Part shown: piece after piece, positions 1-5,595 of the stretch
Layout: each line of letters begins with the position of its first letter
How positions within the stretch are numbered: position 1 is the first letter of the stretch
Assembly (NCBI GenBank): GCA_022599995.1
Contig: JAHZLG010000078.1
Location: 1 to 5,622 of the forward strand
Length of the DNA stretch: 5,622 nucleotides
Source of the DNA: Alphaproteobacteria bacterium
GTDB lineage: Bacteria > Pseudomonadota > Alphaproteobacteria > CBDBCS01 > JAHZLG01
Direction: 5' to 3'
The notes under the pieces: model-generated
What the model was told of the DNA's origin: nothing
Database searches by the model: none
What the model saw: only the letters and a program-made list of their open reading frames with translations
Translations under genes and position numbers: made by a program

Positions 1-1854
1 ATCTTCGCGCAAGGGTTTGTGCCACAAGCGAGTGCCGCGCAAGGGCACCCAACGCAAGAGCACACCGCGCAAGAACACCCAGCGCAAGAACACCCAGCGC
101 AAGGGCACACCGCGCAAGAACACCCAACGCAAGAGCACACCGCGCAAGGGCAAGGCACGGCATGGGAAGCCATGCAAGCCATGCTCGAAGGAATGTACAA
201 AAACCCGGCAACCCTGCTTGAGCAGCAACAGGCTTATATGCAGCACATAGCTGATCTGCTTGCCGTCTTTCCCGGTGCTAACCCGCTCTTATCGCTGCAA
301 GAGAACGCAAGCGACGCACCAAGTCATGCACCAAGCAAGCCTCACATGGCGACCCCCGACAAACGGTTCAAAAACCAGCAGTGGGAAACCAACCCCTATT
401 TCGCCCTCGTGAAGCAGGTCTATCAAGCGAACTGTGCTGCCGTCATGGAAAGCATCAATGCGCGGAGCAAGGACTTATCGCCTCTGCAAAAAAGACAGGT
501 CGCCTTCCAAACCGAGCAATTCCTCAATGCCATCTCCCCGACGAATTACCCGCTCACCAACCCCGAGGTCTTGCAAGCTGCCATCGAGACGAAGGGAGAA
601 TCCCTGCTCAGGGGCATGCGTGCCCTGCTCAATGACCTCGCCGCCAACGACGGGAAATTGCAAATCCGCATGGCAAAAGAGGATACCTTTGTTCTGGGAA
701 AGGACATTGCCTGCACCATGGGGGCAGTCGTCCATCGAACCCCCCTGTTCGAGCTAATCGAATACGCCCCACAGACGCCCGTCGTCGATGCGACGCCGTT
801 GCTGATTATTCCACCGTGGATCAACAAGTACTACGTGCTCGACCTCGAGCCCGAGAACTCGATGTTACGTTGGATTGTCGATCAGGGGGTGCGGCTGTTC
901 ACGGTCTCATGGGTCAATCCCGATGCCACGATGCGCGAGACCGACTTCGAGGACTACATGACGCAGGGCGTCTTGGAATCCCTGACAGTGGTGGAATCCC
1001 TGACGCAGGCGACGGCAACCCATTTGCTGGGCTATTGTATTGGCGGCACGCTCTGCTCGGTGACGGCTGCGTGGCTGGCGGCGAAGGGACAGCAACAGAG
1101 GCTTCGGTCGCTCACCTTGCTCACCACTCTGGTTGATTTCCACAATGCGGGCGATTTGAGTGTCTTCGTCGATGACCAGCAGGTCACCGCACTAGAGACG
1201 AAAATGAACCAGGTTGGCTATATGGATGGGCGCGACATGGCCACGACCTTTCAGTTGCTGCGTGCCAATGACTTGCTTTGGTCATTCTACATTAACCAAT
1301 ACCTGCTCGGGAAAGAGCGCGGCAGCATGGCACTCCTTCAGTGGAACGGCGATCCGACTCGGCTGCCGGCGAAGATGCATTCCTTTTACCTGCGCAACAT
1401 GTACCTGCATAACCTGTTGAAACAGCCCGGAGGTATTACGATAGCTGGCGTCCCGATCGACTTGGAAAAGGTCGAGGTGCCCCAATACCTTCTCGCGACG
1501 GCGGCTGACCACATTGCGCCGTGGCGGAATTGTTTTCGCGCCACCCAGTTGTTTGGCGGAGAATCAACCTTTGTTCTCGCGGGATCGGGGCATATTGCGG
1601 GGGTTGTGAACCATCCCCGCAAGGGCAAGTACGGATACAAAGCCACGACAGAAGGGATCATCGCGCAAGGAAGCGCGGACAGTGACTTTCTCGATCAGGC
1701 GACCGAGCACCAAGGCAGTTGGTGGCCGCACTGGGTAGATTGGATGCGCAAGGTTGCGCCCGAGCAAATTCCCGCGTCCACAACGTGCGGCTCCTCGGCC
1801 TATCCTGTGCTGGACGTCGCGCCCGGACGCTATGTTTTGGTGCGCACCGATTGA
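1..1854 (+). CDS. phaC: Class I poly(3-hydroxyalkanoate) synthase, 5' end probably outside the window
   Basis: This enzyme polymerises (R)-3-hydroxyacyl-CoA, typically 3-hydroxybutyryl-CoA, into polyhydroxyalkanoate at the surface of cytoplasmic granules. The frame is open from base 1. A GTG at 19 would give 611 residues, but the repeat pattern continues upstream of it and the AAGGG at 11-15 is too close to be a good ribosome binding site, so the true start is probably further left. Numbering from 19, a repeat-rich N-terminus (about 1-45) is followed by the PhaC N-terminal domain (FKNQQWETNPYF) and the alpha/beta-hydrolase domain with PPWINKYYVLDL and SWVNPD. The lipase-like box GYCIGG holds nucleophile Cys340. 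Asp497 (in ADHIAPW) and His525 (in GSGHIAGVVN) complete the triad, with the same 28-residue Asp-His spacing as Cupriavidus necator PhaC. The C-terminus has the class I GSWWPHW and APGRYV motifs. Length and motifs fit class I, which acts without PhaE or PhaR. acpS follows 52 bp downstream on the same strand. Confidence 0.95.
   Translation: MFAQGFVPQASAAQGHPTQEHTAQEHPAQEHPAQGHTAQEHPTQEHTAQGQGTAWEAMQAMLEGMYKNPATLLEQQQAYMQHIADLLAVFPGANPLLSLQENASDAPSHAPSKPHMATPDKRFKNQQWETNPYFALVKQVYQANCAAVMESINARSKDLSPLQKRQVAFQTEQFLNAISPTNYPLTNPEVLQAAIETKGESLLRGMRALLNDLAANDGKLQIRMAKEDTFVLGKDIACTMGAVVHRTPLFELIEYAPQTPVVDATPLLIIPPWINKYYVLDLEPENSMLRWIVDQGVRLFTVSWVNPDATMRETDFEDYMTQGVLESLTVVESLTQATATHLLGYCIGGTLCSVTAAWLAAKGQQQRLRSLTLLTTLVDFHNAGDLSVFVDDQQVTALETKMNQVGYMDGRDMATTFQLLRANDLLWSFYINQYLLGKERGSMALLQWNGDPTRLPAKMHSFYLRNMYLHNLLKQPGGITIAGVPIDLEKVEVPQYLLATAADHIAPWRNCFRATQLFGGESTFVLAGSGHIAGVVNHPRKGKYGYKATTEGIIAQGSADSDFLDQATEHQGSWWPHWVDWMRKVAPEQIPASTTCGSSAYPVLDVAPGRYVLVRTD
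40..144 (+). repeat. 15-bp in-frame tandem repeat in phaC (7 units)
   Basis: Seven consecutive 15-bp units start at 40, 55, 70, 85, 100, 115 and 130. They encode QGHPT, QEHTA, QEHPA, QEHPA, QGHTA, QEHPT and QEHTA. The units at 55 and 130 are identical, as are those at 70 and 85. The rest differ at a few bases, some of them coding changes. A partial unit (CAAGGG) follows at 145, and degenerate units (QGFVP at 10, QASAA at 25) precede the array, so it may extend beyond the left edge. The array lies ahead of the conserved PhaC domain, in the N-terminal segment that varies most in the family. Confidence 0.93.
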
Positions 1855-1893
1855 GAAGTGTTATCCGCACCGACCAACCTTATCATACCGATC

Positions 1894-1899
1894 AAGGGG
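1894..1899 (+). promoter_or_regulatory. Ribosome binding site of acpS
   Basis: AAGGGG lies 7 nt before the ATG at 1907. It supports that start over the in-frame codons further upstream, which lie inside phaC. MIVGHGVDVV, beginning at this ATG, is the standard AcpS N-terminus. Confidence 0.6.
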
Positions 1900-1906
1900 C
1901 CATCAT

Positions 1907-2584
1907 ATGATTGTAGGGCACGGGGTCGACGTGGTGCACATCGACCGCATCGCACGCCTGCTTGCTGGCTCGCTTGGCAGGCGGTTCATGGTTAAGTGTT
2001 TCAGCCCAGCCGAGCGGGCAAGGGGCAAGATGGCACTCGTTTTTGATCAGGCGAAGCGATCCGCGTGGCAGACTCCTGCCTCGGCCGAGGCGCAGAGTCC
2101 GCACGATGCGCTGTCCATGAATGCGGTGCGTCATGTGGCGGGGAATTATGCGCTCAAGGAAGCCATGGCGAAGGCGTTGGGCGTTGGTATCGGCGGGCAG
2201 TGCCGCTGGCATGACATCGAACGGGAAACGACCGCACGCGGCGCACCGCAATTGCGTCTTTGGGGGGAGGCACGCGCCACCTTATTGCGCCAGCTGGATT
2301 GTTCGACCGCCGCGCGACCTCAAGGAGCCCCTCTTTCCCCCTTGCCTGCGGGCGAGACATCCGGAGAGGCTGCGGCAGAGACACCTGTCGAAGGGGGGGG
2401 GCATGCGATGGGCGATGGGCAGTATTCATCCCCATCCTCATCTTCATCCATATCCCCACCTTCACCTTCATCCCCACTCTTATCTTCACCCTCTGTTCTT
2501 GTTCCGACGGTCTCGGTGTCGCACGATGGCAACATTGTTTTCGCATCGGTTGTGCTTGCGGCGGATACGCGTCTTTGCCTCTAG
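1907..2584 (+). CDS. acpS: Holo-[acyl-carrier-protein] synthase with a large low-complexity insert
   Basis: AcpS transfers 4'-phosphopantetheine from CoA to a serine of apo-ACP, giving the active carrier needed for fatty acid synthesis. The N-terminus GHGVDVVHIDRI carries the metal-binding Asp8. FSPAERA (32-38) and YALKEAMAKALG (81-92) follow, the latter with the second metal ligand Glu85. The C-terminal TVSVSHDGNIVFASVVLA (201-218) is the conserved last strand. The protein has 225 residues against about 120-140 for the family. Part of the excess is a longer segment between ERA and the ALKEA helix (about 39-78). Most of it is a Ser/Pro/Gly-rich block at about 133-199 that breaks the link between the RQL helix and the VSVSHD strand. 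Removing 201 bp between flanking direct repeats would give an almost standard LDCSTVSVSHD junction. The reading frame is intact, so the protein may be functional with the insert as a surface loop; this is inferred. The spacing suggests co-transcription with phaC. Confidence 0.9.
   Translation: MIVGHGVDVVHIDRIARLLAGSLGRRFMVKCFSPAERARGKMALVFDQAKRSAWQTPASAEAQSPHDALSMNAVRHVAGNYALKEAMAKALGVGIGGQCRWHDIERETTARGAPQLRLWGEARATLLRQLDCSTAARPQGAPLSPLPAGETSGEAAAETPVEGGGHAMGDGQYSSPSSSSSISPPSPSSPLLSSPSVLVPTVSVSHDGNIVFASVVLAADTRLCL
2327..2401 (+). repeat. REP-like palindromic segment inside acpS
   Basis: The stretch contains CCCCCTT (2337-2343) and its inverted partner AAGGGGG (2391-2397), plus a small internal hairpin GCC-TGCG-GGC (2344-2353). 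Read in the acpS frame it gives PLSPLPAGETSGEAAAE. This resembles the peptide that dispersed proteobacterial palindromic repeats yield when translated (SPLPxGEGxGEG-type); that comparison is from memory, not a search. It ends in nine consecutive G (2393-2401). It may be a decayed copy of a dispersed repeat captured by the gene. Boundaries are approximate. Confidence 0.45.
2426..2491 (+). repeat. Degenerate TCATCC hexanucleotide array inside acpS (11 units)
   Basis: Eleven 6-bp units related to TCATCC run in phase: TCATCC, CCATCC, TCATCT, TCATCC, ATATCC, CCACCT, TCACCT, TCATCC, CCACTC, TTATCT, TCACCC. In the acpS frame they encode a Ser/Pro tract with a few Ile and Leu. The + strand here is pyrimidine-rich. 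The other two + frames are also open through the array, one His/Pro-rich and one hydrophobic. The divergence between units indicates that the array is not newly expanded. Confidence 0.85.
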
Positions 2585-2586
2585 CA

Positions 2587-2611
2587 AAGGGTGACCGGGG
2601 CGGGTGCCCTT
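2587..2611 (+). terminator. Possible weak hairpin just after acpS
   Basis: AAGGG (2587-2591) can pair with CCCTT (2607-2611), and ACC (2594-2596) with GGT (2603-2605), across a small internal bulge. No T-run follows, so a classical intrinsic terminator is not shown. The position 2 bp after the acpS stop is the only support for a role in transcript ending. Confidence 0.25.
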
Positions 2612-2642
2612 GGAGAGTTGGGCGATAGCAGACTGATAACGT

Positions 2643-2664
2643 GCGGTTACGCCGCGGTTACGCC
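2643..2664 (+). repeat. 11-bp tandem duplication in the convergent intergenic region
   Basis: Two perfect copies of GCGGTTACGCC lie head to tail at 2643-2653 and 2654-2664. They are noncoding and directly precede the G-rich array. Each copy can form a small GCGG/CCGC hairpin using the first bases of what follows it. Confidence 0.8.
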
Positions 2665-2668
2665 GCAA

Positions 2669-2696
2669 GGGGGGCGGGAGGGGCGGGAGGGGCGGG
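2669..2696 (+). repeat. G-rich 9-bp tandem repeat with G-quadruplex potential, intergenic
   Basis: Three perfect GGGGCGGGA units (2671-2697) give six G-tracts of three or more (2669-2674, 2676-2678, 2680-2683, 2685-2687, 2689-2692, 2694-2696), separated by single bases. Runs of G3 or more with one-base loops are the most stable type of intramolecular G-quadruplex motif. It lies between the acpS and heparinase-family stops on the strand that would be RNA in an acpS read-through transcript, so it could affect 3'-end formation. That role is inferred. Confidence 0.8.
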
Positions 2697-2731
2697 ATGG
2701 TGAGGCGAGGGAGAAGCGAGGTTCCACGTAC

Positions 2732-4582
2732 TCACATCTTGCGAAATGCCCACTCGAAGGTGAGCATGCTCGCGGAGGGATTATCACCGACTACCAATTG
2801 TTCGGCGTGAGGGGCGTTAGAGGAAGGGTGGGAGGGGTGGGAGGGGCGGGGGTAGGTGACCCGCGACACAATCGCGGTCGTGTCGTGCATACTGCCGTCA
2901 TAATGATTGTAAACAGCGGGCTCGACCTGAACCGGGTGAAACCGCATGCCAAACTGCCACTGTTGTCCATTGCGGTGGGTTAATTCCACAAGTCGTGGAT
3001 TGGCTGCTCCCCCATGTTGCACGTTAACCGTCGGGTGGATGATGAACCGACACACCACTTCGCGCGGCTGGTGGCGGTGTATCGAGGTTTTGCTGTCCTC
3101 GGAAAGGCACTCGAGGGCGTACGCATCATCGTGCGAGGCAAAAAAACCATAGGCATCTACCGCCGGATAAATGCGGTCGCGTCCGGCGAGCAGATCGCCC
3201 TGCAAGGACAGCTGCCATCGTCGCTGGTGAACAAGTCCAAAAGGGTCTGCATAACCATCGTGCGTGGCACTGTAGACAAGCCAATCCTTGTCGTCATAGG
3301 CGGCATAGCTAGGTTGGGTCAGGGGTTGTTCGAGCACCCGCGCAAATCGCCGCTGGTCGCGCCGTCCAGTCCCCCACCGCGTGCCTAATGATGAGGACGA
3401 CACCCCGTCTATCGTGACCGTGGAATGGTGCTCGGTATGGCGGAACCGGGCACTGCCGTATTGATCCGGGTCGGGGGTGCCCGCATTCACCACGAAAATC
3501 GCCGCATCATCCGCAAATTCGAAGCTTAGGGTGCCTGCCGACTGGGCGTCCTGCGCATCAGCGATCGAGCCAACATCGATGAAGACCTTCGTTTGCTCGC
3601 GTTCGAGCACCGCAAACCCCGTTCGAGGCAAGACGTCAAGGGTGGTCGTCTCCTTCGGGATCAGGCGATGGAATTCCTCATTCCACTGCCGAATATACCC
3701 GTGCATGCCATGAAAGGCGGGCATCTCCCCTTGCGGGAATTGCATCATCAGCAAGAAGGGCAACAGGCAGAGCAATTTGTCTTCGATGCTCTCGGGGATG
3801 GTGAGGTTCAACCGCTCGCTGAGGAATAGAATGTCAGCAAGGTCGGTGAACAGGGCCATCTGTTCGCCGGGCGAGGCATAATATCCTCCGCCATCGGCCT
3901 GGATGAGGCTGGGCAGGAGACGCTCGATGTTGCGCAAATACTGATTGATCCGACGCGGCTGCGCATCGGGCAACGCACATTCCACCAAAAGCATCGCCTT
4001 GAGCGACCGCATGCGGATGTGCGGGCGGGCCTCACAACGCCACGTCCATCGGAGGTGGCGATACTGGCTTTCGATCGAACTGTTGACAAGGTCGCGAAAC
4101 GATTGCTCGGCACCCGAGACAAGCCAGTCATAGTGGGTCAACCACATTGCCAAGCGGTTCGCCAGCTCGGGGGTGCGCCACGCGATGATGCTCCAGTCGT
4201 TGTGCTGCCGCAACCAGATAGAGAGTAAGCGGCGGCTTTGCTGTTTGGCCGGCTCGGAGCTCAGCATCTCCAAATCCAAGAGCCAGTCAAAGCCGTGCAG
4301 GTGACGCAACCATGCCGTGCTTATCTCCTTTTCCAAGAAAGGATTCGTTGAGGTCACATAGTCATCGGCAAAGTCAAAAATGTTGTTCAGCACCTCATCG
4401 CCGATCGCTTCACTGCCGACCCACAGGTTGGTGATCGGTGCAACCAGTGGTTGCGGGCGCGTCCAGAACCGTCCCCAGCGCATCCAAGGGTAGCCCGGCA
4501 GGATGGTCAGGACACCAACCAGGACGGCAGGCAGGATTTGCTTTTTTGCCCATTGTACCAGCAGACGCAAGGAAGAGGGCAT
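2732..4582 (-). CDS. Heparinase II/III-family protein
   Basis: This is a predicted polysaccharide lyase-type protein of 616 residues, a usual length for the alphaproteobacterial members. Residues 90-250 look like the alpha-helical (alpha/alpha toroid) domain, with WLRHLHGFDWLLDL at 90-103. From about 320 the beta-sandwich domain shows the family pattern: TGFAVLERE, GTLSFEFADD, VVNAGTPDP, HHSTVTIDGVSSSS (385-398), HDGYADPFGLVHQRRW (441-456) and RFIIHP. The substrate cannot be read from the sequence. I recall relatives carrying DGGHxSRNP where this protein has DGGGYYASP (230-238), so the usual His is absent and activity is uncertain. A moderately hydrophobic stretch near the N-terminus (about 16-30) might be a membrane anchor; no cleavable signal peptide is clear. 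A PSHPSHPS repeat (580-587) lies near the C-terminus. The ATG is 9 bp after the accA stop with no strong Shine-Dalgarno sequence, which suggests translation coupled to accA. Confidence 0.85.
   Translation of the reverse strand: MPSSLRLLVQWAKKQILPAVLVGVLTILPGYPWMRWGRFWTRPQPLVAPITNLWVGSEAIGDEVLNNIFDFADDYVTSTNPFLEKEISTAWLRHLHGFDWLLDLEMLSSEPAKQQSRRLLSIWLRQHNDWSIIAWRTPELANRLAMWLTHYDWLVSGAEQSFRDLVNSSIESQYRHLRWTWRCEARPHIRMRSLKAMLLVECALPDAQPRRINQYLRNIERLLPSLIQADGGGYYASPGEQMALFTDLADILFLSERLNLTIPESIEDKLLCLLPFLLMMQFPQGEMPAFHGMHGYIRQWNEEFHRLIPKETTTLDVLPRTGFAVLEREQTKVFIDVGSIADAQDAQSAGTLSFEFADDAAIFVVNAGTPDPDQYGSARFRHTEHHSTVTIDGVSSSSLGTRWGTGRRDQRRFARVLEQPLTQPSYAAYDDKDWLVYSATHDGYADPFGLVHQRRWQLSLQGDLLAGRDRIYPAVDAYGFFASHDDAYALECLSEDSKTSIHRHQPREVVCRFIIHPTVNVQHGGAANPRLVELTHRNGQQWQFGMRFHPVQVEPAVYNHYDGSMHDTTAIVSRVTYPRPSHPSHPSSNAPHAEQLVVGDNPSASMLTFEWAFRKM
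2826..2852 (+). repeat. Second G-quadruplex motif, inside the 3' end of the heparinase-family gene
   Basis: Six G-tracts (2826-2828, 2830-2832, 2834-2837, 2839-2841, 2843-2846, 2848-2852) are separated by single T, A or C bases. They form three 9-bp units (AGGGTGGGA, GGGGTGGGA, GGGGCGGGG) closely related to the intergenic array about 150 bp away. On the coding (-) strand the segment is C-rich and encodes RPSHPSHPS near the C-terminus, so the G-rich strand is the template for this gene. Confidence 0.8.
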
Positions 4583-4591
4583 CGAGTGGTC

Positions 4592-5551
4592 TTAACCCGC
4601 AATGGCATGAACAGTCATGCGTTCGAACCGTGCGACCCGGTTGCGTTGGCGCATCACCGAGCTGATCCCGCGCTGGGTGGCAAGCTGGTTCTGGATTGCC
4701 AGATCGACATTTTCGATGGTGGCGGCGGGATTGCGGTGTGCTCCCCCGACGGGTTCGGGGATAATCCCATCGATCACACGGTGCTTCTTCAAGTCGGTGG
4801 CCGTAATGGCAAGGGCACTGGCGGCGGCCTCGGCCTTCTTCGCATCCCGCCACAAAATCGAGGCACACCCCTCAGGGGAAATGACCGAGTAGACGGCGTG
4901 CTCGAGCATCAACAGCACATCGGCGGTGGCAAGGGCAATTGCCCCCCCCGAGCCGCCTTCGCCAATCACCACCGAGATGAGCGGCACGCGTACATCCAAA
5001 GACACGCGGATCGATTGCGCAATGGCTTCGGCTTGCCCGCGTTCCTCGGCGCCGACACCGGGGTAAGCACCGGGGGTATCCACAAAGGTAATGATGGGCA
5101 AGCCGAATCGATCGGCGAGCTCCATGAGTCGAATTGCCTTGCGATAGCCCTCGGGGCGTGCCATCCCGAAATTGTGTTTCAGCCGTGAGTCAGTATCGTG
5201 CCCGCGATCCATCCCGATGATCATGCAATTCTGATTGTGAAAGCGAGCAAATCCCCCGCTAATGGCGGGATCATCGCCATAGAGGCGATCGCCCGACAGA
5301 GGCACGTAGTCGGTGAAGAGGGTGCTGGAGTACTCCTGAAAATGCGGGCGCGAGCTATGGCGGGCGACTTGAACTTTCTGCCACGCCCCAAGCTTCCGAT
5401 AGGTAGAGACCAACGATTCCTCGAGCTTTCGCTCTAGCCGTGCGATCTCGTCGAGAATATCAATGCTGGATTGATCGGAGATGCTTTTCAGCTCGGCTAT
5501 TTTGGTTTCAAGGTCGGCAATATCAGTTTCGAAGTCAAGGTATGCAGTCAT
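4592..5551 (-). CDS. accA: Acetyl-CoA carboxylase carboxyltransferase subunit alpha
   Basis: AccA pairs with AccD to move the carboxyl group from carboxybiotin on AccB to acetyl-CoA, giving malonyl-CoA for fatty acid synthesis in the cytoplasm. The protein has 319 residues, the standard length. It starts MTAYLDFETDIADLETKI, a helical N-terminus typical of the family. Conserved motifs follow: GDRLYGDDPAISGG (87-100), NFGMARPEGYRKAIRLM (127-143), FVDTPGAYPGVGAEERGQ (156-173), IGEGGSGGAIAL (196-207), VISPEGCASILW (223-234) and EPVGGAHR (266-273). The glycine-rich GEGGSGG and GCA turns form oxyanion and CoA-binding sites in carboxyltransferases. No frameshift or missing motif is seen. No good Shine-Dalgarno sequence precedes the ATG. 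An 8-bp C run on the + strand (4942-4949) falls in the GEGGSGGA codons. The heparinase-family gene follows after 9 bp. Confidence 0.97.
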   Translation of the reverse strand: MTAYLDFETDIADLETKIAELKSISDQSSIDILDEIARLERKLEESLVSTYRKLGAWQKVQVARHSSRPHFQEYSSTLFTDYVPLSGDRLYGDDPAISGGFARFHNQNCMIIGMDRGHDTDSRLKHNFGMARPEGYRKAIRLMELADRFGLPIITFVDTPGAYPGVGAEERGQAEAIAQSIRVSLDVRVPLISVVIGEGGSGGAIALATADVLLMLEHAVYSVISPEGCASILWRDAKKAEAAASALAITATDLKKHRVIDGIIPEPVGGAHRNPAATIENVDLAIQNQLATQRGISSVMRQRNRVARFERMTVHAIAG

Positions 5552-5595
5552 GCATGAATGTCTATCAAAAGAGGCGCTTGCTTGCTACCAAAATC

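Larger units (their letters stand above)
2299..2508 (+). repeat. Near-perfect direct repeats flanking the acpS insert
   Basis: TTGTTCGAC at 2299-2307 and TTGTTCCGAC at 2499-2508 differ by one inserted C. They bracket the whole low-complexity segment of acpS. The GAC trinucleotides are 201 bp apart (67 codons), so loss of one repeat with the intervening DNA preserves the frame and restores a normal-length AcpS end. The pair could be a decayed target-site duplication from an insertion, or the ends of a slipped-strand duplication. Chance similarity is possible because the repeat is short. Confidence 0.55.

Noticed and set aside
17..250. Lys/Arg-rich histone-like reading frame over the phaC repeat
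   Set aside because: It is the shifted reading of the 15-bp repeat. Its TTG start lies at the window edge and the PhaC frame is clearly the coding one.
1881..1886. TATCAT as a -10 box for an acpS promoter
   Set aside because: It matches five of six consensus bases, but no reasonable -35 box lies 16-18 bp upstream, and a single hexamer is expected by chance.
1754..1906. N-terminal extension of acpS from an upstream in-frame ATG inside phaC
   Set aside because: The extension overlaps the conserved PhaC C-terminus in another frame, has no AcpS similarity, and the ATG at 1907 has a ribosome binding site and begins exactly at the family N-terminus.
2121..2628. Two overlapping + strand frames through the acpS insert (His-rich and hydrophobic)
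   Set aside because: They are alternative readings of the hexanucleotide array and its surroundings. They are treated under the slippage findings and not as genes.
2862..2887. Hairpin formed by CGACAC and GTGTCG near the 3' end of the heparinase-family gene
   Set aside because: The stem is short (six pairs, eight with a wobble), the loop is 10 nt, the sequence is coding and no T-run follows, so a terminator role is not supported.
2591..2983. + strand reading frame spanning the convergent intergenic region
   Set aside because: It is Gly/Arg-rich from the G-tract repeats, overlaps the heparinase-family 3' end and has no family signature.
4451..5188. Long + strand reading frame opposite accA and the start of the heparinase-family gene
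   Set aside because: It covers the conserved accA motifs in antisense, shows no recognisable domain and is the usual shadow of GC-rich coding DNA.
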